NCBI RefSeq assembly: GCF_018739865.1
Contig: NZ_JADOER010000012.1
Span: 186,001 to 250,000, forward strand
DNA length: 64,000 nt
Source: Leptothoe kymatousa TAU-MAC 1615
Lineage (GTDB): Bacteria > Cyanobacteriota > Cyanobacteriia > Phormidesmidales > Phormidesmidaceae
Direction: 5' to 3'
The notes under the pieces are model-generated. The model saw only the letters and a program-made list of their open reading frames with translations, searched no databases and had not been told where the DNA came from. The translations under genes were made by a program, and so were the position numbers. Below are positions 8,874-18,440 of the stretch, piece by piece (the stretch's first letter is position 1; every line of letters starts with the position of its first letter).

Positions 8874-10409
8874 TCAATGGTTTTGTAGACATCTAACGGC
8901 TTCTAACATGCCTTTGGCTTTGTTGAGCGTTTCTTGATACTCACTTTCGGGGACTGAATCGGCCACCAGACCGGCCCCAGCCTGAACGCTAATGCGATGG
9001 CTGCCATCGTCTTTGCTTTCCACCACCATGGTGCGGATGGTAATGGCGCTATTTAGCTGCCCTTCGAAGTCGTAGTAGCCATAGACGCCGGAATAAGGAC
9101 CGCGGCGACAGGGTTCTAAGTCGTTAATAATCTGCATTGCCCGAATTTTGGGGGCACCGCTAACCGTGCCTGCGGGAAAGCATGCCTTGAGTAAATCCCA
9201 GGCGGTTTTATTTGGGGCCAGTTCGCCCACCACATTGCTAACAATGTGCATCACATGGGAATAGCGTTCGATGATCATCAGTTCATCCACGCTGACGGTG
9301 CCGCTGGTGCATACGCGGCCTAAGTCATTGCGGCCTAGATCCACTAGCATCACATGTTCAGCAATTTCCTTGGGGTCCGCCAGGAGTTCATCTGCGTAGG
9401 CATCATCTTCTGCTGGGGTCTTCCCGCGTGGTCGGGTGCCTGCAATTGGCCGCACAATGGCGGTTAGTTTTTCGTCGTCGCCTTCTAGGGTGGCTTTGAC
9501 CATCACTTCTGGGCTAGAGCCAATAATTTGCCAGTCCTGGAAGTTGAAGTAGGCCATGTAAGGCGAGGGATTCACCAGCCTTAAGGAGCGATATAAATCG
9601 AAGGGGTTGCCGCGATAGTCGGTGGTGAGTCGTTGGGAAATGACTACTTGGAAAATGTCACCGGCTTTGATGTGGGCCTTGGCGGTGTCTACGCTTTGGC
9701 AAAATTCGTCTTTGCTGCGATTACTGGTGTAATTGAGCTGGATGTCTGGGTTGCTGCCGGGTGGGGTCCAGGCTAGACGGCTGTCCTGGCTGGCTAGGGG
9801 CAGGTTGAGCTTATTGACTAGGGTGGTGATGCGATCGCAGCTTGCCTGATACGCTTGCTCCAAATCGACGTCAGGATCGCGTAGGTCCGCATAGCTGACG
9901 GCCCAAATTTTCCGCTTTACCTGGTCAAAAATCAACAAACTATCCACCTGCATCCATAGCCCATCCGGTAGTTCATCTTTCTGGGCGGGATAGGTCGTGA
10001 CAGTCGGTTCAATCCACTGAATTAGCTCATAGCCCCAAAAGCCAAAGAGTCCGCCGATGCCTGGTGGGAGTTCAGGGAGCTTCACCGGGTTATAGGGGGC
10101 GAGGCAGTCTGCCAAAATGTCAAACGGATTGCCTTTAAATACGTGCTCCTCACCGTTTCTAAAGCGTTGGGTGGTCAGTTCTCCCCGGGCTTCTAGGGTC
10201 CACAGTGGATCACATCCGAGTAAGCTATAGCGTCCTATATTTTCTCCACCTTCCACAGATTCTAGGAGAAAGCTATAGGGCTGACCTGCGCATACTTTGC
10301 ACCACGCCGATACAGGGGTATCTAGATCGGCGACCCATTCTTGGTAGACCGGAACAAAGTTACCCTGGGTGGCAAGTTGTCGAAACGTAGCTAAATCGGG
10401 AGCAATCAT
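8874..10409 (-). CDS. trpE: Anthranilate synthase component I
   Basis: The first enzyme of tryptophan synthesis; it makes anthranilate from chorismate with ammonia from TrpG. The N-terminal part holds the tryptophan feedback site motif LLESVE. The chorismate-binding half holds PIAGTRPRG, GRNDLGRVC, FPAGTVSGAPKIRAM and a C-terminal QAGAGLVADSVPESE. I place the start at 10409 (MIAPDLATFRQL), giving 511 residues, the usual size. The frame stays open to 10610, but that would run through the psaD terminator (10594-10621), so the longer start is unlikely. It lies downstream of psaD on the same strand. Confidence 0.93.
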   Translation of the reverse strand: MIAPDLATFRQLATQGNFVPVYQEWVADLDTPVSAWCKVCAGQPYSFLLESVEGGENIGRYSLLGCDPLWTLEARGELTTQRFRNGEEHVFKGNPFDILADCLAPYNPVKLPELPPGIGGLFGFWGYELIQWIEPTVTTYPAQKDELPDGLWMQVDSLLIFDQVKRKIWAVSYADLRDPDVDLEQAYQASCDRITTLVNKLNLPLASQDSRLAWTPPGSNPDIQLNYTSNRSKDEFCQSVDTAKAHIKAGDIFQVVISQRLTTDYRGNPFDLYRSLRLVNPSPYMAYFNFQDWQIIGSSPEVMVKATLEGDDEKLTAIVRPIAGTRPRGKTPAEDDAYADELLADPKEIAEHVMLVDLGRNDLGRVCTSGTVSVDELMIIERYSHVMHIVSNVVGELAPNKTAWDLLKACFPAGTVSGAPKIRAMQIINDLEPCRRGPYSGVYGYYDFEGQLNSAITIRTMVVESKDDGSHRISVQAGAGLVADSVPESEYQETLNKAKGMLEAVRCLQNH

Positions 10410-10593
10410 GAAGTGTGTGGGCGGTGTGCACAAATCATATCCAACTTTAATGCCTAGGGATGCTGCTAGGAAAAGGAGATTTGCCGCACCGGTGCTCTGG
10501 GCTAAATAGTTATCAGATTCGAGTACCCATGGTGGGACCCGATACAAAAGTAGCGGTCTTTGCGTTGGGGAGATTTGGCGAGGGCATCCCATT

Positions 10594-10621
10594 AAAAAGA
10601 GGCAGCCCAAGGGCTACCTCT
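10594..10621 (-). terminator. Rho-independent terminator of psaD
   Basis: On the reverse strand AGAGGTAGCC pairs with GGCTGCCTCT (one G-T pair) around a CTTG loop, followed by TTTTTAAT. It lies about 60 bases after the psaD stop and marks the end of that transcript before trpE. Confidence 0.85.
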
Positions 10622-10680
10622 TCCAAAAACCGTAGTGATTGATCTAAGCGATTACGATTGTCGTAACGCTGGGACAATCT

Positions 10681-11109
10681 CTAAACTTCGCAGGGATCTT
10701 TGCCACTGAACTTGATAGTTGCAGGGTTGGGGTTTTCGCCAATGCGACGATCCTTCTTGCCATTGAATGCACGGCCTTCGTTCACCTTCTCAGGTACGAC
10801 ACCGTCAGCGGGATGTAGGAAAGTAGTTTCACCGCTGGGTAAGACGCGGTAAATCTTATAGTCAGTAATTCTGGGCTTAAACTTAGTTTTTAGTTGACGG
10901 CTGAGAGCCAGGCATTGCTCTTTACGAGCTAGGTAAAGCAGATTCTCGCCAGAATTCATGATGGCTACGCCACCTGTGGGCATTTCAAAAGGTTGTTCCT
11001 TTTTACTGCTCCAGGTAATAGCGTACTTTTCTTCACGTTCAGCAGCGGATAGCAGGCCACCTGTGCTGCCACCAAAGATCGGAGTTTTGCCGGTAAGTTC
11101 TTCAGACAT
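10681..11109 (-). CDS. psaD: Photosystem I subunit II (ferredoxin-docking subunit)
   Basis: PsaD is an extrinsic protein on the cytoplasmic side of photosystem I that helps dock ferredoxin and stabilises PsaC. The 142-residue protein starts [18 protein letters not shown] and carries the typical [42 protein letters not shown] and [11 protein letters not shown] blocks, with no signal peptide or membrane segment. It has its own terminator (10594). A divergent ABC-2 permease gene begins about 180 bases upstream. High-light regulation through RpaB is known for psaD genes, but I could not confirm an HLR1 site here. Confidence 0.98.
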   Translation of the reverse strand: MSEELTGKTPIFGGSTGGLLSAAEREEKYAITWSSKKEQPFEMPTGGVAIMNSGENLLYLARKEQCLALSRQLKTKFKPRITDYKIYRVLPSGETTFLHPADGVVPEKVNEGRAFNGKKDRRIGENPNPATIKFSGKDPCEV

Positions 11110-11288
11110 GAAAAATATTATCTCTCAACCTTATCGCTCACAAATCTATCACCGCGCATGACATTGTTTACATCGTTTGTGAGGAAGTGTAATAGTTCTT
11201 CAGAGTTTTCAGGCTAATTGACTAATTTCTTACCTTTATGTCGGATGAACTGTTCCAACACCACCGATAATAAAGATATATTTAACAA

Positions 11289-12098
11289 TTGCTTGACGTG
11301 AAAGCTTTAAAGATCCATACCTTACGAACGCTGCTGGCGGATAGTTTAACGATATTTTGGGGCGATTGGTTAGATTTGCGAGTGCGCATTCCTCAGGTGG
11401 CAGCGTCGGGTTTGGTCTCTCCTTTGATCTATATTTTGGCGTTTGGTTTAGGCCTGGGCAGTTCCATTGATCGGGTGGCGCCACCGGCCGTGGGAGATAG
11501 CTATCTAGAGTTTATTTTGCCTGGCATGGTGGCGCTGTCTTCCATGGTGATTAGTTTTGGGGGAACCACGTTCTCTATCTGTGGAGAGCGTCTATTTACG
11601 AAGAATTTTGAGGAAATGCTACTCTTCCCCATTCATCCGCTGTCGATGCATTTGGGCAAGATGATGGCGGGCATTGTGCGAGGTTTGCTGACGGCTGGTT
11701 CGGTGATTTTGGTGGCGGTTGTGGTGACCCGCGATCCGTGGAGTTTTCTGAATCCGTTGTTCTTGCTGCTGCTTGTGCTGAACTGTGCGGTGTTTGCCGG
11801 TCTAGGTGTGATTGTGGGGCTAAACGTTAAGTCTCTGGAGAGTGTGGGCTTATTCAATAATTTTTTGATTGTGCCGATGTCGTTTTTGGGTGGCACCTTT
11901 TTTGACCCGGCTACGTTGCCTACGTTGTTGAAGGGGATTGTTTATTTGCTGCCGCTGACTTATACGACTGTGGGTCTGCGGGCCGCAGCCTATCAGTCTT
12001 TAGATCAGTTTCCTTGGTATGCAATACCGGTGTTGCTAGCTGTTGCGATCGCACTTTCCATCAACGGTGCCTATCAGTTTGCTCGCCAGCAAGACTAA
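11289..12098 (+). CDS. ABC-2 type transporter permease
   Basis: A 269-residue membrane protein with about six hydrophobic segments and the ABC-2 family layout (DrrB/NodJ/TagG type): LVSPLIYILAFGLGLG near residue 45, LEFILPGMVALSSM, then PMSFLGGTFFDPATLP and LPLTYTTVGLRAA near the C-terminus. Such permeases export lipids, polysaccharides or drugs with a separate ATPase, and none is encoded nearby. No ATG is available: TTG 11289 or GTG 11298 could start it, and neither has a clear ribosome site. It is convergent with the next gene, overlapping by 4 bases. Confidence 0.82.
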   Translation: MLDVKALKIHTLRTLLADSLTIFWGDWLDLRVRIPQVAASGLVSPLIYILAFGLGLGSSIDRVAPPAVGDSYLEFILPGMVALSSMVISFGGTTFSICGERLFTKNFEEMLLFPIHPLSMHLGKMMAGIVRGLLTAGSVILVAVVVTRDPWSFLNPLFLLLLVLNCAVFAGLGVIVGLNVKSLESVGLFNNFLIVPMSFLGGTFFDPATLPTLLKGIVYLLPLTYTTVGLRAAAYQSLDQFPWYAIPVLLAVAIALSINGAYQFARQQD

Positions 12099-13468
12099 CT
12101 TGCGATCGCATCGTGCATGCTAGGGGCAAGCGGTTCAACATCGGGGGTATAGGGCTGAATTTCTACCGGTTCTTCCGATAAAAACCGGCGTTCCAACGTT
12201 TCCGCCACTTGCTCAAGATTCAGATGCTGCTGCCGTAGCTGGGAAAAGATTCGATACGTACTAAGCGAAGACGAATTTGGTTCGTTGGTGCCCACTTGCA
12301 CCAGATTGTACATCGTGCCGCTTGTATGGACGGCAAAGGTGATGCGAAAGACCTCAAAGAAATTAATGACCCAGCGGCAGTCTTCTTCTGAATAGATCTC
12401 GTAGTAGCGAATTAAGCTAGCAATGCGTAGTTCTAAATGGGCTTGAACCTTGGGGCAGAACAAGGCCACCTTGAGCAATAAAATAACCAGCACCAAAGGA
12501 TTGCCTTGGGCCAGAAACATACTAAAAAATTGAGACGGTTGTTCCCCGTCTTCGGTGGTGAGGGCATCAACGATGCGTTTGCACGTCCGCAACATCAGTG
12601 CCTCATTAATGGTTTCCTTATCGTTATGGCGATAAAGGTCTAAAACCGTATCGGGAAGCTTGTCTCGTAGAGAGTAAGTTATCGCTGTGTGTGGTAAGGC
12701 ATAGACCAGGTAGTGCAGGAGCGCCCGCTTGAAATTCCAATAGTCAATCTGGTCGCATTGCTTGTGCAATAGACTGGCCAGATTGTCGTAGCCAAACCGC
12801 CCAGGCTGTAGCAGCAGCATCTTAATCAGATTAATGGCCGTTTCTCCCAACACGGTTGGATTATCAATGGTGCTAGGGGGCGACTTCATTTGCGATTTGG
12901 CCGTATACATGGCCAAATCAAAGCGAAACTTAGACTTTAACTGCGCTGATAATGATCGGGCCGCTTCTCGTTGTTCTAAAGGATTATCTAGATTCAGGTA
13001 CTGGGGCGCTAACAAATAAGAGGTGTAGCGAGTGCTCCAGTGTTGCGTTTGATCATACCGAGCGGCAAAAAGCCGTAAATCTTGAAAATCTTGACTACAG
13101 ATAAAGTCTTGCATCCAGGACCGCAGCCGCTTCAGAATTAGAGCCACTCCGGGGCGCTGGATCGCACTGTCGTCAAACATTTCGATGAGCGTTTTGATCG
13201 CATCTGGCCGTCGCTGAATGCCCCAGTTATTGATCAAAATGTAGCAAACACGCTTCAGGGTAAATAGAAACTGCCGTTCGCTATTGGCAATGACGATGGA
13301 ATATAGTGCTACAGGCAGATCTGATTCGGTGGACGATTCGGTATAGTCCACAAACAGACGACGGAAGGTCGCTAAAACCATATCGACAGGTTCCGTCTGA
13401 ACACTGTAGAGAAAAAAGTCGTATAGGACTTGTTGGGCGTTCTGGATATCTTTACGGACCATAGTCAC
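12095..13468 (-). CDS. Conserved-looking helical protein of unknown function
   Basis: A 457-residue protein I do not recognise. It has no signal peptide and no obvious membrane segment. It looks almost wholly alpha-helical, with many Leu, Arg and Tyr, and resembles helical-repeat scaffolds in texture, but I could not define a repeat. The C-terminal 35 residues are acidic and Pro-rich. Codon use resembles its neighbours and the frame is intact, so it is a real gene. Its stop overlaps that of the convergent permease. No function can be given. Confidence 0.75.
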   Translation of the reverse strand: MTMVRKDIQNAQQVLYDFFLYSVQTEPVDMVLATFRRLFVDYTESSTESDLPVALYSIVIANSERQFLFTLKRVCYILINNWGIQRRPDAIKTLIEMFDDSAIQRPGVALILKRLRSWMQDFICSQDFQDLRLFAARYDQTQHWSTRYTSYLLAPQYLNLDNPLEQREAARSLSAQLKSKFRFDLAMYTAKSQMKSPPSTIDNPTVLGETAINLIKMLLLQPGRFGYDNLASLLHKQCDQIDYWNFKRALLHYLVYALPHTAITYSLRDKLPDTVLDLYRHNDKETINEALMLRTCKRIVDALTTEDGEQPSQFFSMFLAQGNPLVLVILLLKVALFCPKVQAHLELRIASLIRYYEIYSEEDCRWVINFFEVFRITFAVHTSGTMYNLVQVGTNEPNSSSLSTYRIFSQLRQQHLNLEQVAETLERRFLSEEPVEIQPYTPDVEPLAPSMHDAIAS

Positions 13469-14038
13469 TAGGACTTAATCAGGAACTGGTAGATAATCAG
13501 CTAAGTCTATATCAGGCGTCAGCTAAGTCTACTCAAAAGAATGAACGATTTTCGGATGTCATGGCACCCGTGCCCCCACGGAAGCAAAATTTGATTCGTT
13601 TTCAAGATACAGCCAGTATAAAATCGCACATCGATTTTTATGCTGCTGCGGTTGATTTTATATATCTAATTTACGTGAAACTACGGAGCTTCTATCCATT
13701 GCTCCTCATCTCTTCATCGGATGCTCGTAAACTTTTACTAACCCTGATCTGAGGAATTTTCTCAAAACAAATCAGAAACTAAGAGTTTAGCGCTATAGAT
13801 CCTGTCTGGCTATCTATTTTAAGTTGGAATGCCCGTAGGTTGCCACTTAGAACATCGTACGACGCTCTGATATGACCACCTGCTAATGGGGAGAACGCGG
13901 GTGATCATATCAGAGCGTCTTGATGGTTGGAGCGGTTAGATGATACAGAAAGTGTCGGTAAATATTCTCACTTAGAGGAATTTCCTGGGCTAGGTGAGGA
14001 TATGTAGACTAATGTCTGTACAGAACTGTTGGTTAAGT
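13469..14038. other. Intergenic region with a large hairpin
   Basis: 570 bases with no supported gene. A short open frame at 13561-13752 lacks a ribosome site and family features. The notable content is the long inverted repeat at 13861-13919. Confidence 0.55.
13861..13919. repeat. Long inverted repeat (hairpin) between ispH and the unknown gene
   Basis: Fifteen bases (GACGCTCTGATATGA) at 13861-13875 are repeated in perfect inverse at 13905-13919. After one mismatch the stem goes on for four more pairs, leaving a 19-base loop. No T run follows on either strand, so it is not a classical terminator. It could be a small RNA, an mRNA-stability element downstream of ispH, or a remnant mobile-element end. 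Confidence 0.75.
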
Positions 14039-15283
14039 CTAAACAGCAGCGGCAGCAGGGGTTGCTGCTTTTAGCTCAAAAATTCGCTGAATGACTTGTG
14101 CGACGGATTTATCTGGCGTAGATGCGCCGGATGTCACGCCGATGACAATTTTGCCCGCTGGTAGCCAGCCCTCGGTGGTGGTGATTGCCTCGTGCAGTGG
14201 CTGATGCTCAATCTGATTGTCAGGGGCAATGCGATCGGGACCATCAATGTGATACGACGGGATGCCCCGTTCGATGGCAATTTCTTGTAAATGGGTGGTG
14301 TTAGATGAGTTAAAGCCGCCGATGACCACCATTAGATCCATGTTCATGTCCACCAGTTCAAACATGGCATCTTGCCGTTCTTGGGTGGCATCGCAAATGG
14401 TGTTAAAGCTAGAAAAATGGTCGTTAATGGCTTGGGGGCCATATTTTTTGAGCATGGTTCGCTCTAACAATTTACCAATTTGCTCGGTTTCTCCCTTGAG
14501 CATGGTGGTTTGATTGGCAATGCCGACGGCGTCAAGGTCTCGGTCGGGGTCAAAGCCTTCGGAATAGGCATGCTCAAATTTGGTGAGAAATTCGTTGCGC
14601 TGCCGTAGCCTCTCCTCTGGAGAATCGCCACTATTCAAAATATAGTTGGCCACATATTGGGCTTCGTCTAGATTGAGTAGGACTAAATAGGTATCGGCAA
14701 ACGACTTAGTGGCAACGGTTTCTTCGTGTTTATATTTGCCATGGATGATGGATGTGAAGGCGCGTTTTTTGTGCTTTTCCACGGTCGTCCATACCTTGGA
14801 AACCCAGGGGCAGGTGGTGTCCACGATGGTGCAGTCTCGGTCGCTCAGCAGTTTCATCTCTTCAACACTGGCACCAAAGGCGGGCAAAATCACTACGTCC
14901 CCGTCACCGACCACGGTAAAGTCCTTAGTTCCGTCGATCACCTGGATAAAGCCAACGTTCATTTCTTTCAAACGTTGATTGACGCCAGGGTTGTGGATGA
15001 TTTCGTTGGTGATCCAAATACGTTGGCTGGGAAAATGTTGTCTGGCTTCATAGGCCATGGCGATGGCTCGTTCCACCCCCCAACAAAAGCCAAAGTCTTT
15101 AGCTAATTTGATGGTGACGTCTCCCTGGGTGTAGGTATAGCCCTGGTCCCGAATGGTTTGCACTAGATCGCTTTGGTACTCTTCGCCCATTTGAGTGGCG
15201 ATCTGTTCTTTTTCGCCAAAACCCTGATTGCGGTAGTAGTTATCGGATTTATTGAGGCTACGGCGAAAAGCTCTGGTATCCAT
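14039..15283 (-). CDS. ispH: 4-hydroxy-3-methylbut-2-enyl diphosphate reductase
   Basis: The last step of the MEP isoprenoid pathway: an iron-sulfur enzyme turns HMBPP into IPP and DMAPP, feeding carotenoid and chlorophyll side chains. Three iron-sulfur ligand cysteines are visible at 67 ([11 protein letters not shown]), 158 ([12 protein letters not shown]) and 297 ([12 protein letters not shown]). The 414-residue length, with an N-terminal extension and insertions, fits the plant/cyanobacterial class, which is longer than the roughly 310-residue E. coli enzyme. In cyanobacteria it takes electrons from ferredoxin. Confidence 0.95.
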   Translation of the reverse strand: MDTRAFRRSLNKSDNYYRNQGFGEKEQIATQMGEEYQSDLVQTIRDQGYTYTQGDVTIKLAKDFGFCWGVERAIAMAYEARQHFPSQRIWITNEIIHNPGVNQRLKEMNVGFIQVIDGTKDFTVVGDGDVVILPAFGASVEEMKLLSDRDCTIVDTTCPWVSKVWTTVEKHKKRAFTSIIHGKYKHEETVATKSFADTYLVLLNLDEAQYVANYILNSGDSPEERLRQRNEFLTKFEHAYSEGFDPDRDLDAVGIANQTTMLKGETEQIGKLLERTMLKKYGPQAINDHFSSFNTICDATQERQDAMFELVDMNMDLMVVIGGFNSSNTTHLQEIAIERGIPSYHIDGPDRIAPDNQIEHQPLHEAITTTEGWLPAGKIVIGVTSGASTPDKSVAQVIQRIFELKAATPAAAAV

Positions 15284-15389
15284 TGGTTTTATGAAGAGGC
15301 ACAGAAGATATATCTAGTCTACCGAAAAGCGGTGAGCGGTCGGACTGGGGTGCTTGTGACGGTTTGGCAGAGCTGGGTTGTGGCCGAAA

Positions 15390-16238
15390 TTAGAGTTCTA
15401 GCTGGCTGTAAAGGGAAATGGCCGCTCGCCAGACTAAATAGCCTTCGCGGTTGAGGTGTAGGCCATCGGTGGTGAGATCCGGCCTGAGGTTACCTTCTCC
15501 GTTGGAGAAAATTGGATACAGTTCTAGGTAATGGGCGTCGTAGTCTTTTGCGATCGCTTGCAGCGATTGATTCATGGTGCGAATGCGCTCGTTCGGCAGT
15601 TCCAGCAGCAGGTGGCGACTTTCCCAGGTGGCCGTCTCGGCACCGTGGGGCAAAATTGATTGGACTACCACGTTGGTCTGGGGGTGTTGGCTGTCCAAAT
15701 AGTCCATAATTTCTCGATAATTTTTTAGCACTTGCTGGTCGCTCTGGCCCCAGATCAAGTCATTGATGCCAATCATCAGAAAAACGGTGTCCACTTCAGC
15801 CACATCTAATAGATGTAAGCGCGATAGCAACGTATGGGTTTTTTCTCCAGAAATGCCCTGGTTCATCCACACCCGACGCCCCGGCAGCAGCTCCGCTGGA
15901 AACCACAGACTTAAGGAATCCCCTAGCAAAATGGTCAGGTGTTCAGGATGTTTGTTGGCCATTTCATTCAGTTCTTGGCCTAACAATGTGACCCACTGTT
16001 CATAGGTCAGCTTCTTGCGAGTGGGTGGGGCGGCGGCGGGAGCGGGGTCGGTGGGGGCGATAGTGCTTTGCTCAGCATGGGCCGCACTTGCCTGGGGTAA
16101 GACAGAGGGGTCACTACCATCAGATGCTTCTTGCCAAACCATTAAAAGCGCGACAAAAAGTATGCCGTTCATCATCAAAGAGAGGATGGCCCAGGCGGGA
16201 ATAGTGAACGGGAGTTTGAGAAACCGATTAGCCACCAC
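15390..16238 (-). CDS. Membrane-anchored SGNH/GDSL hydrolase
   Basis: A 282-residue protein with an N-terminal hydrophobic segment (about 14-34) that would anchor it, an Ala/Pro-rich linker (to about 70), then an SGNH domain. Catalytic blocks are ILLGDSLSLW (Ser, about 105), NQGISGEKT (Gly), MIGINDLIWG (Asn) and TTDGLHLNREGY (Asp and His, about 258). It is probably periplasmic and could remove acyl groups from lipid or polysaccharide. It is only distantly like the SGNH protein at 3137, which has no anchor. Confidence 0.85.
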   Translation of the reverse strand: MVANRFLKLPFTIPAWAILSLMMNGILFVALLMVWQEASDGSDPSVLPQASAAHAEQSTIAPTDPAPAAAPPTRKKLTYEQWVTLLGQELNEMANKHPEHLTILLGDSLSLWFPAELLPGRRVWMNQGISGEKTHTLLSRLHLLDVAEVDTVFLMIGINDLIWGQSDQQVLKNYREIMDYLDSQHPQTNVVVQSILPHGAETATWESRHLLLELPNERIRTMNQSLQAIAKDYDAHYLELYPIFSNGEGNLRPDLTTDGLHLNREGYLVWRAAISLYSQLEL

Positions 16239-16417
16239 GTGTCCCAGCTAGTTGAGAATAGCGTTTGGACAGATTCTAATCGGATCTGCCTTGGATAGGT
16301 AGTCTCTGGGGGCATATATCCATAAAAAGATTATGGAAAACAGCTGTAACCACCTATGCCGAAGGCGTTGAGGGGCTAATGTTTCACTTCGTAACGTTAC
16401 GGTTTAACGTTGAGGCA

Positions 16418-17509
16418 TTACACGTTGAATCTGAACAACATCACATCTCCTTCTTGAACGGTGTAGTCTTTGCCTTCGCTGCGGAGTAAGCCTTTTTCCT
16501 TCGCTGCGTTCATAGAGCCATACTCCACTAAATCGGCATAGGAGATGGTCTCGGCTCGAATAAAGCCCCGTTCGAAGTCGGTGTGGATGACGCCTGCTGC
16601 TTGGGGGGCAGACATGCCGGCAATAATGGTCCAAGCGCGACTCTCTTGGGGGCCAGTGGTGAAGTAGGTGCGTAGCCCCAATAGGTTGTAGGTGGCTCGA
16701 ATCAGGGATTTTAAGCCCCCTTCTTCTACGCCCAGGGCTTCTAAAAAGTCTGCTCGCTCATCTGCGGGGAGTTCTAGCAGTTCGGCTTCCACCTGGGCAG
16801 AAATGATCACCACTTGGGCATCTTCTTCTGCGGCCAAGCCTTTGACTTTTTCCACCCAGGCGTTGCCTTCGGCTAGTTCATCTTCAGATACGTTGGCGGC
16901 GTAGATAATGGGTTTACGGGTCAAAAATCCGAGGGACTTGATCAGCTTTTCTTCGTCCTCTTCGAGTTCAACGGTGCGGGCAGATTTTCCATCGGCGAGC
17001 ACGGGGTGAATTTTTTCGAGAACAGTGAGTTCAGCTTTGGCATCAGCATCTTTGCGTGCTTGCTTGCGCACGCGATCCATGCGGCGTTCAATTTGGTCGA
17101 GGTCTGCCAGGGCCAGCTCTAGGTTGATGATTTCTGCATCCCGCAGTGGATCAATAGAGCCGTCCACGTGGATGATGTCGTCGTTTTCAAAACAGCGCAC
17201 GACGTGGACGATGGCATCGACCTCTCGGATGTTCGCCAAAAACTGGTTGCCCAGCCCTTCGCCTTTGCTCGCCCCTTTGACTAGACCGGCAATATCGACG
17301 AATTCCATACGAGCGGGTACGGTGTTCTCTGATTTGGAGATTTCCGTGAGGACATTCAGACGTTGATCGGGGACGGCAACCACGCCCACGTTGGGCTCAA
17401 TGGTGCAGAACGGGAAGTTAGCGGCTTGGGCTTTGGCGTTTTCAACCAGCGCGTTAAAAAGGGTGGATTTGCCTACATTGGGGAGCCCGACGATTCCAGC
17501 TCTGAGCAT
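16418..17509 (-). CDS. ychF: Ribosome-associated ATPase YchF (Obg family)
   Basis: A 363-residue P-loop NTPase of the OBG/YchF class; known members bind ribosomes and prefer ATP to GTP. Visible are G1 GLPNVGKST (8-16), G3 [20 protein letters not shown] (from about 73), a coiled-coil insert (about 130-170), and a C-terminal TGS domain ending [13 protein letters not shown]. Length and order are standard. It is a single gene, with a terminator not obvious. Confidence 0.96.
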   Translation of the reverse strand: MLRAGIVGLPNVGKSTLFNALVENAKAQAANFPFCTIEPNVGVVAVPDQRLNVLTEISKSENTVPARMEFVDIAGLVKGASKGEGLGNQFLANIREVDAIVHVVRCFENDDIIHVDGSIDPLRDAEIINLELALADLDQIERRMDRVRKQARKDADAKAELTVLEKIHPVLADGKSARTVELEEDEEKLIKSLGFLTRKPIIYAANVSEDELAEGNAWVEKVKGLAAEEDAQVVIISAQVEAELLELPADERADFLEALGVEEGGLKSLIRATYNLLGLRTYFTTGPQESRAWTIIAGMSAPQAAGVIHTDFERGFIRAETISYADLVEYGSMNAAKEKGLLRSEGKDYTVQEGDVMLFRFNV

Positions 17510-17707
17510 GGCCTCTAATTTTTATGAAGAAATTTCCATAGTCCAGCATAGGCTAAAGTCCTCAGGATGCGGTAAACGTTTCGGCCGATTGGGGTAAATG
17601 GTGAGTTGAAATCTTGCGGTTGTGGAGGTTTTTCTGAAATAGCGTTCTTAATAAAGGGACGAAGGCTATAAAATGCCAGCAATTGTTTTGGATCTGGGAT
17701 AAGTTCC

Positions 17708-18331
17708 ATGGATTTTCAGCTTGGACTGCCGAGAAAACCTCTGATGGTTCCTAAGGGTGCAATTATTCTTTCTGCTTGTTTACTTTTGGGCCTATCGGGT
17801 TGTAATCGCTTTGGTGAACGGACGAAAGACGTTATCAATGCCATTTCCATTCAAAACCTATCGACGGGGGAAAAGTTACTCAAGAATGAAGTGAGTAATG
17901 TGCAGCTCACTCTTCCCCAGGGATGGAGCGATGTGCGCGATAATCTGCGCCCCGATGCGGATCTTTATGCGGCGCGGGAAGATCGGACCATGTATGTTTT
18001 GGTGCTAGCCGATCAAAAGCGCACCGAAGCCAATGGTGTGATTAGTGGCTTTGACTTATCGGATAATGCGTCTCAATATTTGAGCTATTTGGATTGGGGC
18101 TTGGCTCAGGAACAGCCAGAAGTGGTCACTGGGTTAACGTCTTTGAATGGTCTGAATGCTAAGCAGTACGAAGTGCGCGGCCGCATTGATAGTCAGCCGG
18201 TGGTGTATTTACACACCACCATTGAGGGGGCTGAGCACTACTATCAGGTGGTTGCTTGGACTGCGGCGGAAGATTATGCCAATGCAAAAGCAGAGTTGCA
18301 GACAGTGATCGGCAGTTTTCGGGGGACATAA
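17708..18331 (+). CDS. Predicted lipoprotein of unknown function
   Basis: A 207-residue protein with a lipoprotein signal: a hydrophobic stretch IILSACLLLGLSGC ends in a lipobox (LSG-C), so the mature protein would start at the Cys and be lipid-anchored. Met13 (17744) could equally be the start. The rest (LTLPQGWSDVRDNLRPDADL..., then alternating beta-type segments) looks like a small alpha/beta domain of a kind seen in cyanobacterial hypotheticals. I do not recognise a catalytic motif. It may share a transcript with the next gene 110 bases on. Confidence 0.7.
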   Translation: MDFQLGLPRKPLMVPKGAIILSACLLLGLSGCNRFGERTKDVINAISIQNLSTGEKLLKNEVSNVQLTLPQGWSDVRDNLRPDADLYAAREDRTMYVLVLADQKRTEANGVISGFDLSDNASQYLSYLDWGLAQEQPEVVTGLTSLNGLNAKQYEVRGRIDSQPVVYLHTTIEGAEHYYQVVAWTAAEDYANAKAELQTVIGSFRGT

Positions 18332-18440
18332 TTCAGCCTTCCTCGCGTCCCTTTAGAGCCTTTGGTCGTAGGGAGTGCCCGTTCTATGGCGTAATGGTAA
18401 GGGTGTGATCGGGTAAACCAAAAGGTATTTACATTTAATA

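Noticed and set aside
10410-10610. N-terminal extension of trpE
   Set aside because: It would run across the psaD terminator and give an abnormally long protein; ATG 10409 fits the family.
11110-11288. HLR1 high-light element in the psaD promoter
   Set aside because: One TTTACAT half-site is present (near 11167), but the second half does not match the consensus.
13561-13752. 63-codon forward frame
   Set aside because: No ribosome site, no family motif, odd composition; probably chance.
18332-18440. tRNA-like text between two genes
   Set aside because: No acceptor stem or T-loop pairing could be made.
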